NCBI RefSeq assembly: GCF_037081835.1 | Contig: NZ_CP146516.1 | Location: 1,759,501 to 1,823,500 of the forward strand | From: Spirobacillus cienkowskii | GTDB lineage: Bacteria > Bdellovibrionota_B > Oligoflexia > Silvanigrellales > Silvanigrellaceae | DNA length: 64,000 nt | Direction of reading: 5' to 3' | Shown: in pieces, positions 17,928 through 27,320 of the stretch | How the letters are laid out: every line of letters starts with the position of its first letter | Numbering within the stretch: position 1 is the stretch's first letter | Program-made: the position numbers and the translations under genes | The notes under the pieces: generated by a model | The model's input: the letters and a program-made list of their open reading frames with translations, nothing else | Database searches by the model: none | What the model was told of the DNA's origin: nothing

Positions 17928-20126
17928 TTATTCAATTCCAAAAATCATCTCTTCGTATTTAGACAATGGCCACATATCTTTAGGAATAAAGCATTCAATA
18001 TTATCCACAGCACACCGCAATTCTTCGAGTTTTGGTAACAGACCAGAGGCTATTGATGCACTAAGTTTACATAAATTCTTATGTTCAAACGATTCGCCAA
18101 ATGTTATTTTTTCTAATTGCGTTTTTAAATTATCCAATGCAACTGTCATTCTTGACATACAAGCAGCAAAGTTTTCTGAAATTTTTTTTGCTGGAGACAT
18201 AATATTTAGTTCCATAGCAAGCTTAGTATGCTCCATGAGCTGTTTTAAATATCGAATTGCGGATGGTAAAATCATTGTTTGCACCATTTCAATTGCGCAA
18301 TTGACTTCAATTAAGCATTGTTTGATATAACGTTCATGTTGAACAGTAAGACGACTTATCATATCGTCAGCACTAAAAATTTTTGCTTGCTCCAAAAATT
18401 TTGTTTTATCTTGATTAGCCAAAACAGCAAGAGCTTCTGGAGTATTTGTAAAATTGGACAATCCTCGATTTTGCGCTTCTAGCACCCATTCTTGGGAATA
18501 ACCATTTCCTTCAAATCTAATTTTTTTTGTTTGAATAATAATTTCTCGTAAAATAAGCAACAAATCATGATCCATAATTTTTTCATGATTTAATTTTTTT
18601 TCTATTTTTTTATTTAGTTTACTTAAGCCATCATAAACTGCAGCATTTAGTATTGCTGAAGGATAATTGATCGATGCGCTTGAACCTACAGCACGAAACT
18701 CAAATTTATTTCCGGTAAACGCAAAGGGAGAGGTTCTATTTCTATCTGTATTGTCTTTTGCAACATCTTGAATATGAGTGACTCCCAAATCAATCATGAC
18801 TTTTTCTGGATTGACTTTGTTCAAATCTCCAGACTCAATGGCATTTAAAATTTTATCTAATGAATTTCCTAGAAATATAGAAATAATTGCTGGAGGTGCT
18901 TCATTAGCGCCAAGCCTGTGGTCATTTCCTGCAGAAGCAATTGAGGCTCTTAACACATCGCTGTTGTCATGAATTCCTAACAGAATTGCGCAAAGAAAAG
19001 TTAAAAATACAAGATTTTCATGGGGAGTAGCCCCCGGCTCAAGAAGATTGCGCCCAGATGAATCGGAAATAGACCAATTTAAGTGCTTACCACTGCCATT
19101 TAACCCTGCAAAAGGTTTTTCATGCAACAAAGACACAAAACCATGGCGCAATGAAATTGTTTTTATGCATTTCATCACAAGATGATTATGATCCGCAGCT
19201 AAATTTGAAGACTCATAAATAGGTGCAATTTCATATTGGCCTGGTGCCACTTCATTATGTCGCGTTTTAACAGGAACTCCTAGCTTATACAGCTCAACCT
19301 CAAGTTCACTAAAAAAAGCGTGAACACGACTTGGAATATGACCAAAATAATGATCGTCGAGCTCTTGTCCTTTTGGAGGCTTACGTCCAAAAATCGCCCG
19401 ACCAGCCAATCGCAAATCCATTCTGTTGTTTAAGTGCTTTTTATCAACCAAAAAAAATTCTTGCTCAGGACCTATAGACGTCACAGCATAATCAATATGA
19501 GTTTCACCTAAATAATGAAGAGTTTTAACTGCTTCTCGAGAGATTGCCGCATTAGAACGAAACAATGGCGTTTTAAAATCCAAAGCTTCTCCATGGTAAC
19601 TAATAAAAACTGAAGGAATATAAAGAGTCTTTCCATTTTCTGTTTCAATAATAAACATGGGACTCGACGGATCCCAACTTGTATAGCCTCTTGCCTCAAA
19701 CGTTGAGCGAATACCCCCAGAAGGAAAGCTTGATGCATCAGGCTCACTTTGCAGTAATTCTGGACCTGTAAATCGCTCAATAGGATTTCCTTGTTTATCA
19801 AGCCATAAAAAAGCGTCGTGCTTTTCTGCCGTTTCTCCTGTTTGTGGCTGAAACCAGTGACAATAATGTGTTGCACCCTTTTCTATCGCCCACTCTTTAA
19901 CCGCAGTCGCAACCCGTTCTGCTAATGCAATATCTATTTTTCCACCAACTTTGATAAGCTTTGCAATTATTTCTAAATCTCGACTTGATAATCTTTTTGC
20001 CATTGCACGCAAATCAAAAACATTCGTACCAAAATAATCAACAATACGAGATTGTTTTCCTTCAAAGGTAAGTGGACGAAAAATTTTACGTATTGCTGCT
20101 GCAGAAAATGAAGAATGCTCTGACAT
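17928..20126 (-). CDS. glnN: Glutamine synthetase type III
   Basis: This is a large GSIII-type enzyme (732 residues) making glutamine from glutamate, ammonia and ATP. Visible signatures are YITSWDPSSPMF-like substrate sequence near residue 165, NEVAPGQYEIAPI, the ATP-site NGSGKHLNWS, and NRTSPFAFTGNKFEFRAVGS. ATG 20126 is preferred because GGAG lies nine bases upstream; two earlier in-frame ATGs would place that GGAG inside the coding sequence. It is convergent with the amidase gene, with seven bases between the stops. No GlnB or type I enzyme is nearby. Confidence 0.95.
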   Translation of the reverse strand: MSEHSSFSAAAIRKIFRPLTFEGKQSRIVDYFGTNVFDLRAMAKRLSSRDLEIIAKLIKVGGKIDIALAERVATAVKEWAIEKGATHYCHWFQPQTGETAEKHDAFLWLDKQGNPIERFTGPELLQSEPDASSFPSGGIRSTFEARGYTSWDPSSPMFIIETENGKTLYIPSVFISYHGEALDFKTPLFRSNAAISREAVKTLHYLGETHIDYAVTSIGPEQEFFLVDKKHLNNRMDLRLAGRAIFGRKPPKGQELDDHYFGHIPSRVHAFFSELEVELYKLGVPVKTRHNEVAPGQYEIAPIYESSNLAADHNHLVMKCIKTISLRHGFVSLLHEKPFAGLNGSGKHLNWSISDSSGRNLLEPGATPHENLVFLTFLCAILLGIHDNSDVLRASIASAGNDHRLGANEAPPAIISIFLGNSLDKILNAIESGDLNKVNPEKVMIDLGVTHIQDVAKDNTDRNRTSPFAFTGNKFEFRAVGSSASINYPSAILNAAVYDGLSKLNKKIEKKLNHEKIMDHDLLLILREIIIQTKKIRFEGNGYSQEWVLEAQNRGLSNFTNTPEALAVLANQDKTKFLEQAKIFSADDMISRLTVQHERYIKQCLIEVNCAIEMVQTMILPSAIRYLKQLMEHTKLAMELNIMSPAKKISENFAACMSRMTVALDNLKTQLEKITFGESFEHKNLCKLSASIASGLLPKLEELRCAVDNIECFIPKDMWPLSKYEEMIFGIE

Positions 20127-20183
20127 GAGATTTAACTCCATAATGATCAAAAAATTTTAGAACAAAAAATTTAAAAATCTTAT

Positions 20184-20942
20184 CTAGATTTTTGTAGAAT
20201 ATCTCAACCAGAAAAATATAGGAACGCGAGAAGGAAAAATAATTATAAATATAAAAGATAAAATGCCGCCAAGTAACATTGCTTCAGAAAGTGCTGCAAA
20301 TATTTTTGTTTTTTCACTAATTTTTGCTAAGCGATCTTTATGGTTTTGAATAGTGACTCCAAATATCCATCGACCTAATGTTGCACCTTCAAAACCTAAA
20401 ATTGTATATTGAAAGACAAAGACCAATAGAGCCATTAAAAACCAAACTTGTAAAGAAAACAAGAATGTGTATGCAATATTTGTATCAAAATTTAAAAAAG
20501 TAAGATATTTTAAAAAAAATGGAGAAATTTCAAAAAAACCTTTTGGTAAAAAAAAGTAATTAAAACAGATTGAAATCACTAAAAAGCACAAGCCAAAAAA
20601 CGCATCAACAGTCCAAGCCAAAAACGCAAAAAAAGGATGAACATAATATCTTGAATTAGGTATATTATTTTGTATTTGCTGGATATTGTTTGTTTTATAT
20701 TTATTTGTATCATGATTAGTTGAAGTTTCTACAACTGTAGTAGAAAAAGATGTTTTTTCAGTAAGTGGATGTAATAAACTATTATCAGGATATTCTTTTA
20801 GAGTGACTGTTTCAGATTCGCTTAACACATTTTCAGGATCCACTGCTTTTTTTAGTGATCTTTTTAAAATTTCATCTGCACCAAATCCAAAACCAAAATG
20901 AAGTGGTTTTATATCTATTTTGAGCATCGATGAGTTTTCCAT
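20184..20942 (-). CDS. RDD-family membrane protein
   Basis: A hydrophilic N-terminal half of about 100 residues, rich in Ser, Thr and Asn, precedes an RDD domain. That domain has four hydrophobic segments, with LAWTVDAFFGLCFLV for the first RDD helix and GATLGRWIFGVTIQNH for the conserved cytoplasmic loop. RDD proteins are small transporters or membrane accessory proteins; no substrate can be assigned. It starts six bases after the stop of the DHH phosphoesterase gene, so the two form an operon. Confidence 0.75.
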   Translation of the reverse strand: MENSSMLKIDIKPLHFGFGFGADEILKRSLKKAVDPENVLSESETVTLKEYPDNSLLHPLTEKTSFSTTVVETSTNHDTNKYKTNNIQQIQNNIPNSRYYVHPFFAFLAWTVDAFFGLCFLVISICFNYFFLPKGFFEISPFFLKYLTFLNFDTNIAYTFLFSLQVWFLMALLVFVFQYTILGFEGATLGRWIFGVTIQNHKDRLAKISEKTKIFAALSEAMLLGGILSFIFIIIFPSRVPIFFWLRYSTKI

Positions 20943-20948
20943 AATAAC

Positions 20949-22373
20949 TTATGACACCTCTGCAAGAAAAAGTTTTAAAACATTTGACTGAATTTTACCC
21001 TCAGTGAGAGAGCCAAATTTTTTTTCCCATGCTTCAATCGGAAAAATGGCTTTGGCCATTGTGCGGTGTCCTCCGCCATTGCCAATTCCATTAATAATTC
21101 TTCTAACAACATCCCCTGCATTTTTGACATACCCTACGTTTCTCACGCTCATCACCAATGAATTTTCAAAAATACCTGCACAAACAACCCATTCGACACC
21201 TTCAAATTGTAACATAAAATCAGCTAATTGCGGAATGAGATCTTCACGAACAACATTACCTAAATAACTTACCAAAAGCTTATCTTGTAATGCCATATTT
21301 AATAAAGCATGCGCTAATATAGGGGCAAATGGTAAAGGGATTTCTGGCTTTTCCATTCTTCTTAGAAGATTGTAATTAATATCAGGGTACAAAGATACAA
21401 AGGCATATAAGTCAGCGTCAATCACTTCTCGGTTTAAATGCAAGGTATCTGCTTTAATTCCATATATCAATGCCGTTGCGAGACGTTGTCCAATTGTGAC
21501 CGCAGCAGCTCTAAGATATTCGGTTAGTATTGTCGAGGTTGCTCCATATTTAGAACGGATATCACAATAAGGTACCGTATAATTTCCAACCATGGGATGG
21601 TGATCAATAATCACATCAACCCTTGGCAGTTGAACTGTAAAATGGCCAGGTTGTGTATCAAGGAGGGCTACTTTATCAAAATTCTCCAGATCTTGTGGCT
21701 TTATGGTAACAACCTCTAAATCCAAAAGGTTCATCATCGCAATATTTTCGGGTCTTGTGACCTTGCCGAAACTAACAATTGGGGTGGACACCTTATTTCG
21801 ACCAAGCAGGGTTCTTAGAGCCAGGGCAGAGGCCAAGCCATCAGGATCGGGATCGGGTTGTAATAAAAGAGCAATTTTATCTCCCTCTTTTAAGATATCC
21901 CGAATTTCTTTGACACGATGAGTGCTTTCTATATGTCTCAGTTCTGCACTAATTGGACGACTTAACAGTTCTGTCCACGATAAAACTAGCTCGCGATCAT
22001 TATCAACCAGCTTTCGCGGCTTTTCTGTAGGGTGCGCCATTTGAAACGATAAAATTCTTGATTCTGGCAATTCTTCTAAAATAATCTCCCTAACTTTTGA
22101 ATATTTTTCGTTTTCTTTAAGAGACAAGACAACACAAATAGGATCATATTGACCCCATTGCGAAAAAAAAGACGGCTTGGTAATATCTCCTTTTACCAAA
22201 ATGTCCTGCTTCCCAACAGGACTCTCACATGCCTCAATCAACGACGATTGCAACTGATTTTGCTTATTTGGCAGCCAAACCTTAATGTCCATACTTTTTT
22301 GAATATGAACAAGCGTTGAAGTGAGTTCCGGATCATCACAAATCACCAAAAAAAGGCCACGTTTAGAATCCAT
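20949..22373 (-). CDS. DHH-family phosphoesterase (NrnA/RecJ-like) with TrkA-N-like N-terminus
   Basis: This cytoplasmic phosphoesterase carries the DHH domain in residues 160-330: LLLQPDPDPDGLASALAL (metal site), LLDTQPGHF and VIIDHHPM. A DHHA1 domain follows, ending GNGGGHRTMAKAIFP. The first 125 residues begin with a Rossmann-like strand and resemble a TrkA-N fold, as in some deltaproteobacterial homologues. Likely substrates are nanoRNA or cyclic dinucleotide breakdown products. AAGG precedes the ATG by nine bases. Confidence 0.85.
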   Translation of the reverse strand: MDSKRGLFLVICDDPELTSTLVHIQKSMDIKVWLPNKQNQLQSSLIEACESPVGKQDILVKGDITKPSFFSQWGQYDPICVVLSLKENEKYSKVREIILEELPESRILSFQMAHPTEKPRKLVDNDRELVLSWTELLSRPISAELRHIESTHRVKEIRDILKEGDKIALLLQPDPDPDGLASALALRTLLGRNKVSTPIVSFGKVTRPENIAMMNLLDLEVVTIKPQDLENFDKVALLDTQPGHFTVQLPRVDVIIDHHPMVGNYTVPYCDIRSKYGATSTILTEYLRAAAVTIGQRLATALIYGIKADTLHLNREVIDADLYAFVSLYPDINYNLLRRMEKPEIPLPFAPILAHALLNMALQDKLLVSYLGNVVREDLIPQLADFMLQFEGVEWVVCAGIFENSLVMSVRNVGYVKNAGDVVRRIINGIGNGGGHRTMAKAIFPIEAWEKKFGSLTEGKIQSNVLKLFLAEVS

Positions 22374-22443
22374 GAGTTACACCTTAAAGCCTATTTCTTA
22401 AAAAAATAACGAAACATAAAAAATACCCTTGCAAGACAGACTA

Positions 22444-22452
22444 TGCTACAAT
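22444..22452 (+). promoter_or_regulatory. Extended -10 promoter element upstream of speD
   Basis: TG-C-TACAAT is an extended -10 box matching five of six consensus positions, with the TG one base upstream. No clear -35 is present, as is usual for extended -10 promoters. Transcription would start near 22459, about 11 bases before the upstream ORF. Confidence 0.5.
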
Positions 22453-22469
22453 ACTTTACCGAAATAGTG

Positions 22470-22586
22470 ATGAAGAGGCAAAATCATCGTGTCTTTCTAT
22501 TCACAACTCGATTCATTTCAAGCGCTTGCGTAAAAGATCCTGCTTGTTTGCAAATTCAAGCAGCTCTCATTGAGGATATAAAATGA
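22470..22586 (+). CDS. 38-residue upstream ORF coupled to speD
   Basis: An ATG at 22470 opens a 38-codon frame beginning MKRQNHRVFL and ending ALIEDIK. Its TGA overlaps the speD ATG in the arrangement ATGA, so ribosomes ending here could restart on speD. There is no clear ribosome site before its ATG, and by the predicted promoter the leader would be only about 11 bases. It may be a regulatory leader peptide; polyamine pathway genes elsewhere use such leaders. Not recognised from any family. Confidence 0.4.
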   Translation: MKRQNHRVFLFTTRFISSACVKDPACLQIQAALIEDIK

Positions 22587-23371
22587 CAGAAATACTTGGT
22601 TTTAACAACCTTACCAAAGCTTTAAGCTTCAATCTTTATGACTTTGCTGTAGCTCTAAACGATGAGGAAAGAGCATCATACATCAGGTATATCGACGAAA
22701 AGTATTCTGCCCGACAAATTGAATCCCAACTTATCCGTATTGCAGAAATCATTGATGCAGAAGTGCTAAACGTTAACTCAAAAGATTTCGATCCTTACGG
22801 AGCAAGCGTTGTACTTCTTATGAGTGATCTCAAAGGCGATCAAGCAACTCAAGCGGCAACTCAATTTTCTTCTTCAAAAGCATCCAACTTAATGGCACAA
22901 TCTACAGTCTCTATTCATTTAGACAAAAGCCATATTTGTGCCCACACTTACCCTGACAGCCTTGATCCATCCGGAATTTGTAGCTTTCGGGTTGATATTG
23001 ATATTGCAACGTGCGGGAGCATTTCTCCACTATACGCGCTTGATTTTATGTTCAAAGCATTTGAAACAGATGTGGTTTGTGTGGACTATGTTGTTCGGGG
23101 CTTTGCACGCAATAAACGCAACGAAAAAGTGTTTATGGATCACGAAATGACAAGTATTACAAAATACGTATCTCCTATGATATTGAGAGACTATGATACT
23201 TTTGATAAAAACTCTCCTGAGCATCATACATTTCAAACGATATTCTGCAGACGTGAGCTTGATGAAAGCAGTTATTTTAGAAATCCTCGCACAGTGCCAC
23301 CTGATGTTGCAGCAGAAAAGATGATTTTAATTCGCAAAGAAATGGATTCTGTCGCGCGATTGATTAAGTAA
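22583..23371 (+). CDS. speD: S-adenosylmethionine decarboxylase proenzyme (E. coli type)
   Basis: SpeD makes decarboxylated SAM, the aminopropyl donor for spermidine. The protein is collinear with the 264-residue E. coli type: GFNNLTKALSFNLYD at the start, then HLDKSHICAHTYPDS, where self-cleavage before Ser116 creates the pyruvoyl group, then FRVDIDIATCGSISPL with the catalytic Cys. It is 262 residues long. Its start codon overlaps the stop of a 38-codon upstream ORF. No speE is adjacent. Confidence 0.95.
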   Translation: MTEILGFNNLTKALSFNLYDFAVALNDEERASYIRYIDEKYSARQIESQLIRIAEIIDAEVLNVNSKDFDPYGASVVLLMSDLKGDQATQAATQFSSSKASNLMAQSTVSIHLDKSHICAHTYPDSLDPSGICSFRVDIDIATCGSISPLYALDFMFKAFETDVVCVDYVVRGFARNKRNEKVFMDHEMTSITKYVSPMILRDYDTFDKNSPEHHTFQTIFCRRELDESSYFRNPRTVPPDVAAEKMILIRKEMDSVARLIK

Positions 23372-23414
23372 GCTTTTGTCTTAAAATCAAACCCTCCGCT
23401 CAGAAATTTGATCA

Positions 23415-23454
23415 TAGCCCCCACGAAGCCTTCAATATCTTCTTTTGGGGGCTA
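23415..23454 (+). terminator. GC-rich hairpin after speD
   Basis: TAGCCCCC at 23415-23422 pairs with GGGGGCTA at 23447-23454, with an inner GAAG/CTTC helix. It stands out in AT-rich DNA and probably ends the speD transcript, although no T-run follows. It could alternatively be a structured leader of the kinase gene 100 bases downstream. Confidence 0.5.
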
Positions 23455-23554
23455 AATTGTTCGCCTCCATGACTAAATAATTATAGAATATCGTTCGATT
23501 AACGAATTCACTCTTTCCCTTCGTGTTTTCTTTAACCAAATAAAGGGATTATTC

Positions 23555-24868
23555 TTGAAAAAACACAATACACCGAAAAATAGAACTTTATCGCTGATTA
23601 GAACCTTAGGCAGCACTGCCTTAAAAGCGGGTAATGAAGTTTTAAAAAGAAAAATAAGTCAATCAATCGAGGACAGCACCTTTATCAGTGATGCTGCAGT
23701 CCGTTTAGCAAAAGGTTTGGATGATTTAAAAGGAGCGGCAATGAAAGCAGGTCAACTATTAAGTATGGTTGACGAAAGCATTTTGCCACCTGGCTGGAAA
23801 GATGCATTAGCCAAATTGCAATCTCACGCAACCGCTAAGGATTGGAGTTTTATAGAGCCTATTCTTTTACAAGAATTTGGATCGTTAGAAGATTTTGAAT
23901 TTATCGAACACCAAGCCATTCATGCAGCAAGCATCGGACAAGTTCATAAAGGTCGCTTAAAAGATGGGACTTCTGTGGCAGTAAAAGTGCAATACCCCAA
24001 TTTAGAAGCGAGCGTTAAATCTGATCTAAAGAGCATGAAAAAAGTCATTAAAATTGCAAATTTGATCCCAAATCTTGCTAACTATGATGCTGTTTTTGAT
24101 GCTGTCGAGCATCTTTTTATGCAAGAGTTAGATTTTATTAGAGAGAAAAATTATTATAATTTATACCACGAACGTTTTAAGAGCCATCCAAATATCATTG
24201 TTCCAAAGACCATCGATCAATATTGTACAAAACATGTTTTGGTCACTGAGTGGGTTGAAGCAGAAAGTTTACAAGACTGGCTTACCAAAAACTCGCAAGA
24301 AATGCATAGCAGTCCTGATATAATGCAGCAAAGAGATAAGTTAGGTCAAATTTTACTCGATCTCGTTTTTACAGAAATTTTTGAATTGCATCATATTCAA
24401 TCAGATCCTAATCCAGCAAATTTTCTTGTTACATCAAATGCTGATTTGGTGCTCCTTGATTTTGGTGCGACACAAAAATTAAGTGATGACACAATTGAAA
24501 ATTACACAAAACTCACCCAAGCCGCATTTGAAAAAAAACACTTTGAATTAACCCGATTTGCAAAAAAAATGGGGTTTTTAACTCGAGAAGATCCTCCAGA
24601 AACGCAAGATAGTTTTATTAAAATTATGGAAATCGTGATGGAACCTTTTCAAGCAGAAAGTTATTCTTGGAAAAATTGTCACCAGCTTAAAAGAATAAAC
24701 TCAGAGTCATTAAGCTATATGAAACTGACAAAATTTAGAGCACCAACATCCGAAATTATTTTTATTAATAGAAGACTTGGCGGAAACTTAATAATTATGG
24801 AAAAATTAGGGGCTACAGTTTGTACAAAAAATGTGATGTGTCGCATTCTTCAAAAAAATAAGGAATAG
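23555..24868 (+). CDS. ABC1/AarF/UbiB-family atypical kinase
   Basis: This UbiB-superfamily protein carries the KxGQ motif (MKAGQLLSMVDE, near residue 68), the Ala-rich loop AASIGQVHKG, the lysine in VAVKVQYP, an ELDFIREKNYY segment, SDPNPANFL for the catalytic loop, and LLDFGATQKL for metal binding. The family supports quinone synthesis or lipid homeostasis, acting as ATPase more than protein kinase. The start is a TTG at 23555 preceded by AAAGGG. There is no C-terminal membrane anchor as in E. coli UbiB. It is followed two bases later by a QueD-like gene. Confidence 0.9.
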   Translation: MKKHNTPKNRTLSLIRTLGSTALKAGNEVLKRKISQSIEDSTFISDAAVRLAKGLDDLKGAAMKAGQLLSMVDESILPPGWKDALAKLQSHATAKDWSFIEPILLQEFGSLEDFEFIEHQAIHAASIGQVHKGRLKDGTSVAVKVQYPNLEASVKSDLKSMKKVIKIANLIPNLANYDAVFDAVEHLFMQELDFIREKNYYNLYHERFKSHPNIIVPKTIDQYCTKHVLVTEWVEAESLQDWLTKNSQEMHSSPDIMQQRDKLGQILLDLVFTEIFELHHIQSDPNPANFLVTSNADLVLLDFGATQKLSDDTIENYTKLTQAAFEKKHFELTRFAKKMGFLTREDPPETQDSFIKIMEIVMEPFQAESYSWKNCHQLKRINSESLSYMKLTKFRAPTSEIIFINRRLGGNLIIMEKLGATVCTKNVMCRILQKNKE

Positions 24869-24870
24869 CT

Positions 24871-25293
24871 ATGTTAATTTTAAAACGTTATTTTAGCTTT
24901 TGCACGAGTCATCGACTATACAACCCTAAATTTAGTGATGAGAAAAACTTTTTAATATATGGCAAATGCGCAGGGATACATGGACATGGCCACAATTACA
25001 AATTAGAAGTTGCCATCACCGGCAAAGTAGATCCAGAAACCTCAATGGTTTTTAATTTGGATCTTTTAAAAGAACTGGTTGATAAAAATATTATTGAAGA
25101 CGTTGATCATAAACATTTAAACTTTGATGTTCCATGGTTAGAAGGAAAAATTCCTACTGCAGAAGTCTTTATCGATTCAATTTGGGAAAGATTAAATATT
25201 GCCATAAAAAATTGCAATACAAATGATATTAAACTCTATGCAATTACCCTTTGGGAAACAGAATTCGATGCGGTAACAAAAACAAGAGATTAA
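24871..25293 (+). CDS. queD: 6-pyruvoyl-tetrahydropterin synthase / QueD-family protein
   Basis: This 140-residue T-fold enzyme acts on dihydroneopterin triphosphate. Zinc ligands are His14 (TSHRL) and the His pair in GHGHNY (39 and 41). A Cys at 33 (KCAGIHGHGH) sits at the expected catalytic position. DVDHKHLNFDVPW and WETEFDAV close the active site. It could make 6-carboxytetrahydropterin for queuosine or serve in a PTPS-type reaction; the KCAGIHGHGHNY region is closer to the PTPS style. AAGGA precedes the ATG. Confidence 0.85.
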   Translation: MLILKRYFSFCTSHRLYNPKFSDEKNFLIYGKCAGIHGHGHNYKLEVAITGKVDPETSMVFNLDLLKELVDKNIIEDVDHKHLNFDVPWLEGKIPTAEVFIDSIWERLNIAIKNCNTNDIKLYAITLWETEFDAVTKTRD

Positions 25294-25444
25294 TTAGGTA
25301 ATATTTTTAATCTCACAAAAATCATGAATCGATTTAAACAGGAAAATTTAATTTTAAAGTTCATTTTTTTTAAATAAATTAAATTTTTATTATTTTTTAA
25401 AATTAAACCTAAACTTAAATTTAGATTTGGCCTGAGCGATAAAT

Positions 25445-26083
25445 TTAATTTTTCTGCGTCTTTATTTTTATCCAGTTTATAACAAGTGGAATTAAAGAAA
25501 CAATAATAACGCCCCCAATTAACAGATGCATATAATCATTAATTTTTTCACCAAATGCACGACCAAGGTAATATCCCGCTAAAACCATACTAAATACCCA
25601 GAAAAAAGCACCTACGATATTAAATACTGCAAATCTTCGATAATTCATTTGCGCTGCTCCAGCTACTGTTGGAGCAAAAGTTCTAATTATTGGTACAAAT
25701 CTTGCAATAATAATGGTTTTACCACCATGCTTTTCGTAAAATTCCTTTGCTGCCAAAATGTGTTTTTTTCTAAAAAACAAGGAGTCATCCTTTTTATAAA
25801 GCAATGGCCCTAATTTATATCCGATATAAAACCCAAGAGCATCACCAATTATTGCAGCCGCAGTAAGAGTTGAAAGTAAAATATAGACATTCATATCACC
25901 TTTAGCAGCAAAAAGACCTGCCGCTATTAATAAAGAATCTCCTGGTAAAAAAAATCCAAATAACAAGCCTGTTTCTGCAAAAACTATTAAAATCAAACCA
26001 ATATAACCAACTAATTGAATTAAAATAACAGGATTTTTTAATATTGCCAGTACTGACTCAACTAGCGTAAAAAATGCGTCCAT
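25445..26083 (-). CDS. DedA-family membrane protein
   Basis: This integral membrane protein of the DedA/SNARE-associated family is linked to lipid flipping and membrane homeostasis. Family motifs are FAETGLLFGFFLPGDSLL, GDALGFYIGYKLGP, FYEKHGGKTIIIARFVPIIRTFAP and VAGAAQMNYRRF. It has about five hydrophobic segments. ATG 26083 has GGAG seven bases upstream; the frame stays open to 26152, but that extension lacks support. The stop faces the QueD gene across 150 bases of AT-rich spacer in which I see nothing else. Confidence 0.92.
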   Translation of the reverse strand: MDAFFTLVESVLAILKNPVILIQLVGYIGLILIVFAETGLLFGFFLPGDSLLIAAGLFAAKGDMNVYILLSTLTAAAIIGDALGFYIGYKLGPLLYKKDDSLFFRKKHILAAKEFYEKHGGKTIIIARFVPIIRTFAPTVAGAAQMNYRRFAVFNIVGAFFWVFSMVLAGYYLGRAFGEKINDYMHLLIGGVIIVSLIPLVINWIKIKTQKN

Positions 26084-26222
26084 CGACAAACTCCCACACA
26101 ACAGAAAAAAAAATTCTAGCTGTAAGACATGTAATTTACAACTTTTTATCATTGAGGACGCATAGCTTAAGTTTTGAGAGCAAAATATTCACATTTTTTT
26201 GTTATTTAATTAGGAGAGATTT

Positions 26223-27320
26223 TCACTTTAAGTTCCAGGCATTCGTTGTCTCAACAAAAAACACTTGAACAATAGAACCTGATGAAATTGTTATTTCTTT
26301 GCCATTTCGAGTCAAATTATCATTAATTCTTCCAGCAACAGCATTGATTGAACCAGAAAGAGCTTGTCTCACTTGATTGGCAATAGACTGATCAACCGTA
26401 ATGCCTGTTTGTGTAGTGGATGTTGTGAGCGAACTCAACACGTAGGTCGTTAAAAATGTACTCGCAGTTGAAACAATCAGTTGCCAATTTGACGGATCAT
26501 AAATTTTTCCAGATAAACCGTTATCTCCCAAAATATCTTTAACAATAGCAGTGCAAGGCAAATGAGGGGAGTCATCTCTGGTGTTGACACATTTATCAAT
26601 CAGTATTTCTACACGCCTCTGCGATTTATTAAGCTGGGCTTTGCCAACAAAAGTTATATGATTTGGAAATTTTTGTTCTGTTGATCCAAAAGCAATCAAA
26701 CTCGTATCAATTGATTCACTAGAAGAAACTGTTAATTTGTCGGGAAGAATTGCGTACACACGAGTTCCAGCTTTAAACATTTGTGTTCTGCCCGCAACCT
26801 GCTCCACTCCAGAAATTGTTTGCAATTTTTGTGAACTCATTGCTGTAAGTCTGGAAAATTTTGAACTCTGTTTAGGAGAATCAACCATTTGCGCTTGATG
26901 TTGCGCATGGAAATCAAAATTTTTTTCTTTGATTTTATGAATAACTGCGTCACTAATTTTTGAAATCAACTCACCAAAACTTTCTGCATCGCGTTCACGA
27001 TATTCATCAAAAACTTTCAAATTATAATTATCATTGTTGTTATCGGTATATAAGGATGTCGACTGTTGTTCATCTTTACTTTGATTTATTAAAGAATCAT
27101 TTTCTGAAATGTCAGAAATCTTTGCTTTTCCAAGTTCAACATTTTCTAATGACTGCGCTCGTAATCGATCTGATAAGGAAGCTTTTTTAGCCTCCTTATC
27201 CAATTCTGTTTCTTGTAAATCAGGATTAATTATTATTGATTTTACAATTAAAGAACACAATATAATAAATACAGACAACAGTAAAAAAAGTATTAATTTT
27301 TTTTTATTCTTTTGTTGCAT
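26223..27320 (-). CDS. traB: Type IV secretion protein TraB/VirB10-like
   Basis: This protein bridges the inner and outer membranes in type IV secretion. It has one N-terminal membrane helix (residues 9-28), a linker predicted to be disordered, and a C-terminal TrbI/VirB10 domain. That domain begins FKAGTRVYAILPDKL and includes the RRVEILIDKCV region, a Thr/Ser-rich hydrophobic stretch that may cross the outer membrane (LTTYVLSSLTTSTT), and the terminal EITISSGSIVQVFFVE. It overlaps traK by 17 bases and is the last gene of the cluster here. Confidence 0.85.
   Translation of the reverse strand: MQQKNKKKLILFLLLSVFIILCSLIVKSIIINPDLQETELDKEAKKASLSDRLRAQSLENVELGKAKISDISENDSLINQSKDEQQSTSLYTDNNNDNYNLKVFDEYRERDAESFGELISKISDAVIHKIKEKNFDFHAQHQAQMVDSPKQSSKFSRLTAMSSQKLQTISGVEQVAGRTQMFKAGTRVYAILPDKLTVSSSESIDTSLIAFGSTEQKFPNHITFVGKAQLNKSQRRVEILIDKCVNTRDDSPHLPCTAIVKDILGDNGLSGKIYDPSNWQLIVSTASTFLTTYVLSSLTTSTTQTGITVDQSIANQVRQALSGSINAVAGRINDNLTRNGKEITISSGSIVQVFFVETTNAWNLK

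Noticed and set aside
23415-23454. A riboswitch controlling the UbiB-family kinase gene
   Set aside because: The GC-rich hairpin is a simple long stem with no recognised aptamer core; a terminator of speD is a simpler reading.
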